A stretch of 47,918 nt of DNA from Acinetobacter lwoffii (GCF_019048525.1 NZ_CP077371.1:1-47918), one strand, 5' to 3'. Numbered from the stretch's first letter, positions 14,967-22,703 are shown. Made by a program: numbers and translations. The notes: generated from the sequence alone by a model not told the origin.

Positions 14967-15680
14967 ATGGCTGTTGATATTAATGATATTGTTTCGATTG
15001 GAAAACATCCTTTCTTTAGTGGAGTACCACTAAAAATTTTTGCCAAATATGTAGGTGAAAATTCCGCGCGTCATTATAAAGAGTACTTGAAACAATACGA
15101 CAAATTGCCAAAAATTCTCCCTAAGCCCTTCCTTCAATTACCGCAGACACCACCTGATGATGTTTTAGTATTAAAGCACAAGGCTTTAGAACGCAAATAC
15201 CAAGTAGTTATCAATCAATATTCAGAATTATCTCGAATGTTTTATGATACTTACAAACAACTTAAAGATTCCTGTAATTCGATTAACTCACAGATAGAAA
15301 ATTTTGATAGATATTTATCTCATCATGCACTTAGGCAAGATCAAGTAAAAATTTTTAGTGATGATGAGTTACCTTACCGAATTACAATGGATGAATTAAA
15401 GTCCTTCTTGATCTCATATCTAGGATTTGAATCAAATAGTTTGATTGACTACAGGCCGATAGTAGAACAACTAAATATAAAAGGTCACCTAATGAGTATC
15501 TCTATTTCAGCATGCGAATATACTAAAGATCTTTATATTGCTAGCTTATTTTTTAATGATGGTTCTCCATTACCCGCAGGTTATGGCCATACTATAGAGG
15601 TGTGGGATAGCCGCGATTTAGTTGAATATATCCAACGCTATAAACCAATCCTAAGTATTGAAAATAAATCACAATTCTAG
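14967..15680 (+). CDS. Cytoplasmic protein of unknown function with central coiled coil
   Basis: A 237-residue protein, no signal peptide or membrane span. Residues about 63-115 are helical with coiled-coil character (KHKALERKYQVVINQYSEL and on); the C-terminal 100 residues are mixed alpha/beta. TAGGAAAAAAG precedes the ATG. Not recognised. It sits convergent with the relaxase operon, in the part of the plasmid that would enter a recipient late. After its stop, 15681-15750 holds no clear terminator. Confidence 0.55.
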   Translation: MAVDINDIVSIGKHPFFSGVPLKIFAKYVGENSARHYKEYLKQYDKLPKILPKPFLQLPQTPPDDVLVLKHKALERKYQVVINQYSELSRMFYDTYKQLKDSCNSINSQIENFDRYLSHHALRQDQVKIFSDDELPYRITMDELKSFLISYLGFESNSLIDYRPIVEQLNIKGHLMSISISACEYTKDLYIASLFFNDGSPLPAGYGHTIEVWDSRDLVEYIQRYKPILSIENKSQF

Positions 15681-15750
15681 AGAAACCTGATCGAAAGATC
15701 ATTATATGTATCTAGAATTGTAAGAGCAATTCAGTACGATAACTATCTCG

Positions 15751-16818
15751 TTAGCGTTCTTGTTCCTTCCCTTTGTTCAATCTTTGTTGTGGATCTGGCT
15801 TATTAGGTTGAATCTGTGGCTGTGGTTTTTTCACTTCTACCTGTTTCCGTAAATAGTCCACTAGATCAACTGCTAGTTTTCTATCTTGCGGATCTGGTGA
15901 CTGTGATAGAGCTTTAGTAATTTCCTTGTAATGCGTCAATGCTTCTTTTTCTTGCTGTTTAGCTTTCTGGACACGTTCTGGACTTGCCTTATTTTTACCA
16001 TATCGCTTAAACGATTTGCCCTGCTCTTTCATTTGTTTAACTGACTGCTTATCACTTCTATTTTTTTGAAGCCTAGCTATACGTTTTGTCGCATTCGCTT
16101 CAATCCCTCTGGATCTTAATTTTTCAGCAAAACTTTCTCGCCATTCCTGAAGATCAGCCTTCCTGATATTTAACCGATCCCCTTTTTCAGAAACAGCTTT
16201 AACAACAACATGCACATGCGGGTTTTCACTTGGATCTTTTGAAGGGTCATTGGTAAAGGTATGCTGCACCATCATATATTTATGGTCTTTAAAATGTTCC
16301 TCTGCAAATTCTTTTGCAGCATCATAAACGCCTTTTTCATCCGTACCTTTCGGCATAGATAACACAATATTAAAAGCCTGCTTATATTTAGATTCTTCAT
16401 CAGAAATAGGTGTACCTGACATTTGCCAATCTTCAGCAGTATCTTCTATATCATCCTTACCATTAACTTTATTTCCGTCCTGATCAATTCCCTCTAATTG
16501 CCCATTTCGTGTGATATATCCCATGTGGGCTTTCACCTTCCCCATAGAATTACCTCCACCAGTAACCTTGACCATTACTTCAGGGGTCTTTTTACTGATT
16601 CTATTTAAAGTTGCCTTAACGCTATTTGGAGATGATTTAGGGGCTGATTTAGCTGAATGGCCAGATCCATTTTTAGGCTTAGACAGATCATTTAAAAAAG
16701 TATCTAAACTTTGGGTCTGATTAACACGCTTAACTTTAGATCCGTTAAGTAGCTGCTCACCATGAGCAAGCAAAGTGCTTTGCACTTCTCTGGTAGTCTT
16801 ACTGCTTCCGTTAGCCAT
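15751..16818 (-). CDS. mobA: MOBP-type conjugative relaxase
   Basis: A 355-residue relaxase that would cleave one strand at oriT and pilot it through the T4SS. The metal-binding motif III is PHVHVVVKA (H201, H203), with H186 just before in MMVQHTFTND. Y101 in HMGYITRNG is the best candidate for the nucleophile. The C-terminus is basic and proline/glutamine-rich. I use ATG 16818, which overlaps the mobC stop (TAATG) and has GAGGTGGG before it, rather than the GTG at 16827. It lacks the LPD7 domain often fused to such relaxases; that domain is encoded separately after virD4. Confidence 0.88.
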   Translation of the reverse strand: MANGSSKTTREVQSTLLAHGEQLLNGSKVKRVNQTQSLDTFLNDLSKPKNGSGHSAKSAPKSSPNSVKATLNRISKKTPEVMVKVTGGGNSMGKVKAHMGYITRNGQLEGIDQDGNKVNGKDDIEDTAEDWQMSGTPISDEESKYKQAFNIVLSMPKGTDEKGVYDAAKEFAEEHFKDHKYMMVQHTFTNDPSKDPSENPHVHVVVKAVSEKGDRLNIRKADLQEWRESFAEKLRSRGIEANATKRIARLQKNRSDKQSVKQMKEQGKSFKRYGKNKASPERVQKAKQQEKEALTHYKEITKALSQSPDPQDRKLAVDLVDYLRKQVEVKKPQPQIQPNKPDPQQRLNKGKEQER

Positions 16819-17477
16819 TATTCCCACCTCTTTTTATTGCGCTCTAATAGAGTGAAAACATGCCTAACTTGAGCTTTTACTAGCTGATGCACTCGCTCGA
16901 CAAATTCTCTATCGTAAGACTCATAAATACCCTGATTCATATTCTTAGCCATTTGGTTTAGGTTTCTACCAATCGCCAAAAGCTGACTATTTGATTCGCC
17001 AAGTTTAAGAGCTTCTTCCTGGCTAAAGAATATTGAATCTTTTGTGACATTAGCTGTTAAAACCGAAATGATATATTGATTCGGTTTCATACCGACCTGT
17101 GCTGCTTTTTCATTAATGGCTTTCATCAAACTTGGTTTAAGCCGTAATTCTTTGCGTGATGTTTTTTCAAATACATCTATAACGTCTTGCGTTTTTTCTA
17201 TTTCAGATAACTTTTCCTTGATCATTTTTTTGAGCAGGTTGTCTGGATCTACTTCTTCAAACTTAGCTAACTGATAGATTTTTTCGGCTAAGTCCTTTTC
17301 AAGATTCAAGGAAAAATCTTGTCCTGAATATTCTGGATCATTCTCTTTTTGATAAGAAAGTTCTAACGCTTTTTGGAAAGGTGCGCCTTTCTTAATTCCC
17401 TGTTTTTCACACTTTGCCTCCCACCAATCAAGCACTGCCCGATCAACTCTGAAAAAGATTTTATTGTCTTTAGCCAT
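16818..17477 (-). CDS. mobC: MobC-like relaxosome accessory protein
   Basis: A 219-residue protein. An N-terminal ribbon-helix-helix-like stretch (KIFFRVDRAVLDWWEAKCE) is followed by a helical region. A MobC-type C-terminal part carries GRNLNQMAKNMNQG, the hallmark of relaxosome accessory proteins. I chose ATG 17477 (start MAKDNKIFFRVD; GGAA upstream) over an upstream in-frame start at 17525 lacking a ribosome site. It should bind DNA beside nic at 17568 and open or bend it for the relaxase, whose gene overlaps its stop codon. Confidence 0.83.
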   Translation of the reverse strand: MAKDNKIFFRVDRAVLDWWEAKCEKQGIKKGAPFQKALELSYQKENDPEYSGQDFSLNLEKDLAEKIYQLAKFEEVDPDNLLKKMIKEKLSEIEKTQDVIDVFEKTSRKELRLKPSLMKAINEKAAQVGMKPNQYIISVLTANVTKDSIFFSQEEALKLGESNSQLLAIGRNLNQMAKNMNQGIYESYDREFVERVHQLVKAQVRHVFTLLERNKKRWE

Positions 17478-17539
17478 GATTAATTCCATAAGCAAAGTGA
17501 TATTTTGCTTATCCCATTTTATCAACTGGGTGACAAAAT

Positions 17540-17640
17540 GGCAATTTTAACGGCTGCTGCCTATCCTGCCCTAGATTATATATCTTCTTTTTTCCCTCTT
17601 TTCTCCTTAGTCATGACTAAGGGTAATCAAGCTAGGTGGT
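17540..17640 (+). other. oriT with RP4-type nic
   Basis: CCTATCCTGCCC at 17560-17571 equals the RP4 nic region as I recall it, with cleavage expected between G17568 and C17569. It lies just upstream of mobC-mobA, where oriT is expected. On this reading the + strand is transferred 5'-first from 17569, so korB, incC and the minus-strand small genes enter first and mobC/mobA last. A TTAGTCATGACTAA palindrome (17607-17620, extended to 18 bp) lies 38 bp downstream. Confidence 0.78.
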
Positions 17641-17655
17641 CGGGATAACCCGCCA

Positions 17656-17688
17656 AAAAAAAAACCTTGCATAAGCAAGGTCTTTTTC
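17656..17688 (-). terminator. Terminator of the incC-korB operon
   Basis: ACCTTGC (17664-17670) / GCAAGGT (17675-17681) with a 4-base loop. On the minus strand it is followed by ten T. Confidence 0.85.
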
Positions 17689-17699
17689 CATTGATAGGT

Positions 17700-18740
17700 T
17701 TAGGCTTCTTGTAAATACTCGATTTCAAGGCTGCTGCAATCTACAGATACCTCTGTTCCATCTTCGTATTTGATCCATGCAAAACCCAAAGAAGTAGGCT
17801 TTTTATTTAGCATCAGGTTCGCTTGTCGGCCGTCATGAATAACAACTAAAAGCGGTTTTTTGATTTTGTCTGGATCTTCTTCTTTAGCTTCTGGCTGCTC
17901 TTTCTGATTCGATTGATCCATCAGTTTTTTAACTTCTGGTTCTTCTGGTTCTTCAGTCGCTTCAGCTTGATCATCCCCCTCAAAATTGAAAGATTCATTA
18001 TCATCAATAATGGCGGTTTGCTCTTGGCTTTCTTGCGCCTGTGGTTCTTGATCTACTTCAGTCGCTTCAGCTTGCTTAGGTTCTTTTAACTTTTTAGATA
18101 AAGCCTGAACTCTAGATCTGATAATGTCCTGACCATTCTCTAAAGATTCATCCACCCAAGCGTTTACTTCTTCAGGGAAGGATTCCCAAAGTTTGCGTAA
18201 GTCATACAAAGTCTTTGGAGATTTAAAACCTGCATCATAAGCCTTAGATAAGCATTCTGGCATATCTACTAAAGCTAAGTGAGTAGAAATGAAAACAGGA
18301 TCTTCATTTAACTTTTTAGCGATTACGTTTTTCTTCTCACCTTGCTTAATTTTCTTTTGGATGAAAAGTGCAAGCTCAATAGGTGAATGGTTAAGGCGTT
18401 CTTTATTCTCCATGACTTGATCATAATCATCATGATCATTATCAACAAAAGCAGGGATAGTTTCCTTGCCAGCCATCACTGAAGCTCTAAAACGTCTAGC
18501 TCCATAATTGATGATCCACTTGCCTTGTTCTGTTGGGTGGGGTTTAACACTAATTGGTGTTTTAACTCCACGAGCCTTGATTGATTCGACCATTTTTTGC
18601 ATCTGATCTTCTGGAAACTCAACACGCGGCTGATCTGGATCTTCAAGAATATCTGTAAGTGGAATCTGCTTAGGTGTTCCGTCTGCTACTGGTGCAGAAT
18701 TACCTAGATCAATACCTTCCAAAGCTGATAAATCTAACAT
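17700..18740 (-). CDS. korB: ParB/KorB-family partition and regulatory protein
   Basis: A 346-residue protein. The ParB N-terminal CTPase/nuclease-like domain (PLTDILEDPDQPRVEFPEDQ, then NYGARRFRASVMAG, residues 27-95) leads into the central HTH (residues 105-165, with KNVIAKKLNEDPVFISTHLAL). An acidic linker (about 210-285) ends in a C-terminal SH3-like segment (PLLVVIHDGRQANLMLN). This order and the C-terminal type match KorB of IncP plasmids, both partition protein and global repressor. The 14-bp palindromes round the plasmid are its likely operators. It overlaps no gene and follows incC by 3 bases. Confidence 0.9.
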   Translation of the reverse strand: MLDLSALEGIDLGNSAPVADGTPKQIPLTDILEDPDQPRVEFPEDQMQKMVESIKARGVKTPISVKPHPTEQGKWIINYGARRFRASVMAGKETIPAFVDNDHDDYDQVMENKERLNHSPIELALFIQKKIKQGEKKNVIAKKLNEDPVFISTHLALVDMPECLSKAYDAGFKSPKTLYDLRKLWESFPEEVNAWVDESLENGQDIIRSRVQALSKKLKEPKQAEATEVDQEPQAQESQEQTAIIDDNESFNFEGDDQAEATEEPEEPEVKKLMDQSNQKEQPEAKEEDPDKIKKPLLVVIHDGRQANLMLNKKPTSLGFAWIKYEDGTEVSVDCSSLEIEYLQEA

Positions 18741-18743
18741 TCC

Positions 18744-19520
18744 TTAAATCTCCATAAACTTGTTAATGCTTTCAAAAACTGTTTTTAATTCAGCCCATGC
18801 GGTAAAACCGCTAGTTTTACCCAATTTATTTGTAGGTATGCCTTGCGCTTGCGCTTCAGCGATTGCAGTCGTTTTTTTAACGAAGGCATAGCTACCGTCT
18901 GAGTTTTTGATCAGGTACTTTGAAAAATGCTGAACAATAGCTTTTAGGTTGTCTTTCTGAAATGGAGTTGGTTCAACAATATTCGGAAGGATGCCGATTA
19001 ATTTTAAATTTGGGTTTAGCTTTTGATTAATCGCTTGGATCTGCTTGAGTAATCCACCGATGCCGTCAATAGCTTCCTGATTCAATTGAATTGGACTTAA
19101 AACATAGTCACTAACAATTAATGAAGCTACTTGGCGAATGTCGGGATTTGGATTGGTATCAATCAGGCAAACATCAAATAAAGAATCAACTGATTTTAAA
19201 AACTTCTGGTAATTGGTGGCAAAGTTGTTATGCAAAGTGCCATTTTTTTCAATAGCTGTTAATTCTGGTGTTGCTTGTACCAAAGTAAAGGCTTCAGGAT
19301 TTGAAATAGTTTGATCTTCTTTGGTCAGCATGTCGAATGCAGATACATTAGCTACAGTCACAGCCCCGCCAGTAATCAATGCTTTTGTAGTGTTCTTCTG
19401 GTGGTCTAGATCAATGACTAATACACGCAAGCCCAAAGAATTTAAATAGTGTGCATACTGGCAAATGATTGCAGATTTACCCACACCGCCCTTTTGATTT
19501 GAAGCAACAACTTTTTTCAT
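18744..19520 (-). CDS. incC: ParA/IncC-family partition ATPase
   Basis: A 258-residue Walker-type ATPase. The deviant Walker A is SNQKGGVGKSA (K10, K15), Walker A' is VLVIDLDHQKN and Walker B is FDVCLIDTNPNP. There is no N-terminal HTH, so regulation would fall to KorB, as for the short IncC form. It works with KorB to place plasmid copies over the nucleoid. Its promoter module (19521-19628) carries both the GTCCAC dyad in the -35/-10 spacer and a KorB-like palindrome, and its AGGTG ribosome site is strong. Confidence 0.92.
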   Translation of the reverse strand: MKKVVASNQKGGVGKSAIICQYAHYLNSLGLRVLVIDLDHQKNTTKALITGGAVTVANVSAFDMLTKEDQTISNPEAFTLVQATPELTAIEKNGTLHNNFATNYQKFLKSVDSLFDVCLIDTNPNPDIRQVASLIVSDYVLSPIQLNQEAIDGIGGLLKQIQAINQKLNPNLKLIGILPNIVEPTPFQKDNLKAIVQHFSKYLIKNSDGSYAFVKKTTAIAEAQAQGIPTNKLGKTSGFTAWAELKTVFESINKFMEI

Positions 19521-19628
19521 ATTTCACCTAGTTTAATGGCTTATTAAGGGTCGCCCTATTGCGTCCTTATGCTGTATATTCTAACGTCCACCTGTGGACA
19601 TTGCAAGCATTTTCTTAGTCATGACTAA
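19521..19628 (-). promoter_or_regulatory. Promoter module E (incC-korB), diverged copy
   Basis: Minus strand: TTGCAA (19601-19606), 17 bp, TAGAAT (19578-19583), with GTCCAC-2-GTGGAC in the spacer (19586-19599) and TTAGTCATGACTAA upstream (19615-19628). The leader keeps the GGACGCA...GGGCGACC core of modules A-D, but its flanking hairpin arms have changed together (AAGG/CCTT in place of CAGG/CCTG). Confidence 0.85.
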
Positions 19629-19640
19629 GTTTTTTATCAT

Positions 19641-19667
19641 AAAAAAATCCTCCCATAAAGGGAGGAC
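19641..19667 (-). terminator. Terminator of the DUF6573-like gene
   Basis: TCCTCCC / GGGAGGA with a 5-base loop, seven T on the minus strand. Confidence 0.85.
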
Positions 19668-19672
19668 GTAAA

Positions 19673-20053
19673 TTAAAAATCTTCAGGATAACCGATTGTT
19701 ATGACTGGCTCTCCTTGATCTCCACCATGAACGTGCAATTCTAAAATATGATTTCTCTTGCGACCTGCGCCTGTGATAATCACAGTAAAACGTACCGCAC
19801 TAGGGCTTAGGTGTGTCTTATATACTCGGCTCATCCATAAAATGTCATGAATAACGCCCTCTAAGTCATTAAGCCATTTTTCATTTTTTACCGCCTTATC
19901 AACTACCGCCCAAAGCGCAGAAGTGAAACAGATAGGATGCTTATAATGTTCTTTTGCCAGTCCATCTAATTTAGGACTAAGAGAATTGATTGCAACTAAA
20001 AAACCATCTTCAATGGCTTGCTGACGTGTGTAAACTGAAATGTATTGTTCCAT
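19673..20053 (-). CDS. DUF6573-like leading-region protein
   Basis: A 126-residue protein with the DUF6573 pattern: YTRQQAIEDGFLVAI at the start, an F/WA-V region, DILWMSRVY in the middle and GEPVITIGYPED at the end. This family is common on plasmids near antirestriction genes; no activity is known to me. It has its own promoter module A and terminator, so is an independent unit. Its position 2-2.5 kb into the leading region, on the strand that can be read from incoming single-stranded DNA, suggests early expression in the recipient. Confidence 0.75.
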   Translation of the reverse strand: MEQYISVYTRQQAIEDGFLVAINSLSPKLDGLAKEHYKHPICFTSALWAVVDKAVKNEKWLNDLEGVIHDILWMSRVYKTHLSPSAVRFTVIITGAGRKRNHILELHVHGGDQGEPVITIGYPEDF

Positions 20054-20062
20054 GATTTTTAA

Positions 20063-20154
20063 CCTGTTTTATTTCAGGTCGCCCGATGCGTCCTGATAAA
20101 GTCATTATATCAGTCCACCTGTGGACATTCAAGCAAAAGCTTAGTCATGACTAA
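20063..20154 (-). promoter_or_regulatory. Promoter/leader module A
   Basis: Minus strand: TTGAAT (20127-20132), 17 bp, TATAAT (20104-20109), GTCCAC dyad at 20113-20126 in the spacer and a TTAGTCATGACTAA palindrome at 20141-20154. The leader can form TCAGG/CCTGA (20074-20096) or CCTG/CAGG (20063-20078). These share CCTGA, and the second takes up the CAGG next to the start codon. Confidence 0.88.
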
Positions 20155-20240
20155 TTTTTTTATAGGGAAAATTGAGTAGAAAAATATCCGTTTTAATACC
20201 TGGCTAAACCGCTTTTCAGATGCTCTTATTTGCGATTCTT

Positions 20241-20263
20241 AGGCTGCTGACAGCCTTTTTTAT
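20241..20263 (+). terminator. Orphan plus-strand terminator, copy 1
   Basis: AGGCTG / CAGCCT with a CTGA loop, then six T. No plus-strand gene precedes it. The 40 bp at 20211-20250 match 21524-21563 at 35 positions. Confidence 0.65.
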
Positions 20264-20381
20264 ATATGAAGCTAGGTTATCCTAGCACCGACCTGAACAG
20301 GCCAAAATGAGCGTATATAAAGCAGAACAGATAGACAATTTTTTATGTTTTTTAGGCAAGCTAAAAACCAAAAAAATCGCC

Positions 20382-20410
20382 ACCAAAAAAAACCTCCCAT
20401 TGTGGGAGGT
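20382..20410 (-). terminator. Terminator of the 87-residue-protein gene
   Basis: ACCTCCC / GGGAGGT, 5-base loop, T8 on the minus strand. Confidence 0.85.
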
Positions 20411-20415
20411 CTAGC

Positions 20416-20679
20416 TTAAACGGCTAAGTTATAAGTAATTCTGTAATCTTCAAAATAACCGTTTTCATTATCTCCCCTTCTGATTCTTTCAATATGAGTA
20501 ACATTGTGGGCTACTCGGCAACTAATCATGATTTTTTCAATTTCTTGAAATAGTGTTTTTTCATCAAAGATTGGAAACCAAATATTATTGTTAGATCCAG
20601 TTAAAACCTCATGACCGCAAAAATGAACCAGTTTACCTGTAGGATAGTTTGTAAAGATTGCAACTATTGAAGCTCGCAT
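20416..20679 (-). CDS. Small leading-region protein, unknown
   Basis: An 87-residue soluble protein, not recognised. It has two cysteines (FCGHEV and ISCRVAH) and an acidic-basic cluster (HIERIRRGDNENGYFEDYR) before its end. The C-terminal pattern, aromatic residue then YRITYNL, resembles that of neighbouring small proteins in general build only. It has its own promoter module B and terminator; the leader's AACAGGAAT serves as ribosome site. Confidence 0.6.
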   Translation of the reverse strand: MRASIVAIFTNYPTGKLVHFCGHEVLTGSNNNIWFPIFDEKTLFQEIEKIMISCRVAHNVTHIERIRRGDNENGYFEDYRITYNLAV

Positions 20680-20687
20680 AATTAATT

Positions 20688-20780
20688 CCTGTTTTATTTC
20701 AGGTCGCCCGATGCGTCCTGATAAAAGTCATTATATCAGTCCACCTGTGGACATTCAAGCAAAAACTTAGTCATGACTAA
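20688..20780 (-). promoter_or_regulatory. Promoter/leader module B
   Basis: Minus strand: TTGAAT (20753-20758), 17 bp, TATAAT (20730-20735), GTCCAC dyad 20739-20752, KorB-like palindrome 20767-20780. The leader is the same as in module A. A second exact palindrome follows at 20793-20806. Confidence 0.88.
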
Positions 20781-20815
20781 GGATAATAAGGCTTAGTCAT
20801 GACTAAGAGAATTGA

Positions 20816-20841
20816 TAAAAAAAGCCCCCTTTCGGGGACTT
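20816..20841 (-). terminator. Terminator of the J-domain gene
   Basis: AGCCCCC/GGGGACT stem over TTTC, with seven T on the minus strand. Confidence 0.8.
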
Positions 20842-20846
20842 ATTCA

Positions 20847-21365
20847 TTAAGCGGTTAAAAGTTGTCTTTCTTCTGCCATTCTGGTTTTTTTAACTTTCTG
20901 GCTGCCGTGTAACTCTCGCATTTGATCTAAAGTCATTCGACCTCGACCATTTGATTTTTTACCAATGAAAACCCATTTACATTGCACTCGATTCCATACA
21001 AAACCCGCTTCTTTTAATTTGTCTTTGTGCTGCTTAGTATCACCAGAAACCCAAACCCAAACGCCAATAATTTCAATATCTAAACCATCCAGATTGATAA
21101 TTGCATCAATAGCCTGTTTTACTTTTTTCTCAACTTCAGAGTGTTCTGAACGGCTTGACCAGAAACCACGCCCATTTTCGGAACTATCTTGATACTGATC
21201 TTTTGAAGCTTCATTAATAATGCGATTTAAAAGCTGTTCATATTCGCTGTTAATCTCCTGCATAACTTCGGTTTTACCGCCACGATCAGGATGATTTTTA
21301 AAAGCTAGTTTTTTGTACTGAAGTTTTAACTCGTCTAATGATGTAACTGATGAAAAATGTTTCAT
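20847..21365 (-). CDS. J-domain protein (DnaJ-like) of the leading region
   Basis: A 172-residue protein. Residues 6-60 form a J domain with the HPD motif (KLAFKNHPDRGGKTEVMQEINSEYE), which stimulates Hsp70 ATPase. A linker precedes a small C-terminal domain (about 90-150) with IEIIGVWVWVSGDTKQHKDKLKEAGFVWN and a QCKWVF end, a pattern seen in plasmid and phage J-proteins. No zinc finger or DnaJ C-terminal domains. It may recruit the host DnaK to replication or to an incoming-DNA complex; that is inference. It has its own module C promoter and terminator. Confidence 0.82.
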   Translation of the reverse strand: MKHFSSVTSLDELKLQYKKLAFKNHPDRGGKTEVMQEINSEYEQLLNRIINEASKDQYQDSSENGRGFWSSRSEHSEVEKKVKQAIDAIINLDGLDIEIIGVWVWVSGDTKQHKDKLKEAGFVWNRVQCKWVFIGKKSNGRGRMTLDQMRELHGSQKVKKTRMAEERQLLTA

Positions 21366-21374
21366 GTTTAAATA

Positions 21375-21466
21375 CCTGTTTTATTTCAGGTCGCCCGATG
21401 CGTCCTGATAAAATCATTATATCAGTCCACCTGTGGACATTCAAGCAAAAACTTAGTCATGACTAA
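21375..21466 (-). promoter_or_regulatory. Promoter/leader module C
   Basis: Minus strand: TTGAAT (21439-21444), 17 bp, TATAAT (21416-21421), GTCCAC dyad 21425-21438, KorB-like palindrome 21453-21466, and the same competing leader hairpins. Confidence 0.88.
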
Positions 21467-21553
21467 TTTTTTTAAATGATATAAATTCATAAAAAATAGC
21501 TATTTAAGTATTTTGTCTGGTCTGCTTTTCTAATGCTTATATTTGCGTTTCTT

Positions 21554-21576
21554 AGGCTGCTGATAGCCTTTTTTTA
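21554..21576 (+). terminator. Orphan plus-strand terminator, copy 2
   Basis: AGGCT / AGCCT stem followed by T7; the second copy of the element at 20241. No plus-strand gene precedes it. Confidence 0.65.
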
Positions 21577-21659
21577 CCCTACGTCTAGCTACCCCACATT
21601 AAACACACAAACACCCTAAAACGAGCATAAAACACACAAGATGAACAACCTTTTTTCCC

Positions 21660-21673
21660 TTAGTCATGATTAA
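21660..21673. promoter_or_regulatory. TTAGTCATGATTAA, one-mismatch palindrome
   Basis: A near copy of the 14-bp KorB-like site, directly before the 21682 terminator. Confidence 0.5.
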
Positions 21674-21681
21674 GAATGTAT

Positions 21682-21704
21682 AAAAAAATCCCCTTTCGGG
21701 GATC
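21682..21704 (-). terminator. Terminator of the 154-residue-protein gene
   Basis: ATCCCC / GGGGAT over TTTC, T7 on the minus strand. Confidence 0.8.
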
Positions 21705-21708
21705 TCTT

Positions 21709-22173
21709 TTAAATTGGACAAGAATTAAAAATTTTATGGAATGGATCATTCCTATAAGCTGTCACTCTATACGCTTTAAGGCGTTTTTTAGTGTATGGCT
21801 CAAAGATCACTAAAAAGTGTGAGAATAGCCCACCTCCCAACTGTTCGGGCAGCATGAACATTTCAAAGTTAAAACCTCCATACGTGCGGGCAGGGGGAAG
21901 GATATTAAACTTTTCATCATATTCAGTTAGTGAAATTTCAATCGGTTCTAAATAGTTATTCTCTTTCTGAAAGAAATCTTTTTCAGTCATAACTGAAGCA
22001 GCAGCAAAGCTTTCTCCATAACTGTTTTGTAATTCTAGTATTAATTGACCTACATTCTTTTTAGTAAGACAGCAAACATATTGATCATTAAGATTGTCTA
22101 AGTAACCAAAAAAATGGACTGATTCAACTTCAGATTTCTTTAATGTATAGACTAAAACTAAATCCTGATTCAT
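21709..22173 (-). CDS. Leading-region protein of unknown function
   Basis: A 154-residue soluble protein, not recognised. The first half is alpha/beta with a CC pair (YVCCLTKK). The second has the conserved-looking stretch PARTYGGFNFEMFMLPEQLGGG, then FEPYTKKRLKAYRVTAYR. It is the first of the four module-controlled genes after the replication gene and has its own promoter module D and terminator. A role in early establishment in a recipient is inferred from position and control only. Confidence 0.6.
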   Translation of the reverse strand: MNQDLVLVYTLKKSEVESVHFFGYLDNLNDQYVCCLTKKNVGQLILELQNSYGESFAAASVMTEKDFFQKENNYLEPIEISLTEYDEKFNILPPARTYGGFNFEMFMLPEQLGGGLFSHFLVIFEPYTKKRLKAYRVTAYRNDPFHKIFNSCPI

Positions 22174-22182
22174 AACTAAATA

Positions 22183-22275
22183 CCTGTTTTATTTCAGGTC
22201 GCCCGATGCGTCCTGATAAAAATCATTATATCAGTCCACCTGTGGACATTCAAGAAATAACTTAGTCATGACTAA
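22183..22275 (-). promoter_or_regulatory. Promoter/leader module D
   Basis: Minus strand: TTGAAT (22248-22253), 17 bp, TATAAT (22225-22230), GTCCAC dyad 22234-22247, KorB-like palindrome 22262-22275, and the same leader as A-C. Confidence 0.88.
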
Positions 22276-22311
22276 GAAATAAAATAATGTTTAGTTAAGA
22301 TCCCTAGAGGT

Positions 22312-22470
22312 TATATCAGAGCAAAGTGTCTACTTTGCGAACTGGTGCAATCAGTTAAATTTTCCCTTCCCTGATTACCGTTGCAAGGGGCAAGCGAAGC
22401 CGATAAAATCTGTGATTTTGTCGAGCTGACCGCAGCACCGCAACTGCTCCCATTTGATCTAAAACGGGAT
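22312..22470. repeat. Inverted, partial copy of the 236-bp repeat
   Basis: 22312-22382 is the reverse complement of a 71-bp core of the repeats at 852 and 31084 with two mismatches. A second matching piece lies at about 22443-22460. The part between has been replaced by a different hairpin sequence. The stretch 22276-22817 holds no gene. Confidence 0.85.
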
Positions 22471-22703
22471 ACCTAAAGCCAGCCCGCATGGGTGGCGACC
22501 AGATAGCATAGAAAACTAAAAAATGTAGGAGGTAAGTAAGGCAAAAACTAAATATTTAAAAACTAATCAGCTAGATTTATTGGCAAAATATTACAGGTTT
22601 GGCCAAATCCTGGGAAACATTAAGTTATTGTTTTTATTATATGGTTGTAAATTGAAATTCTAAAAAAATGGCAAAATATTCCACTTAGGCTAAACGTAAA
22701 CTT

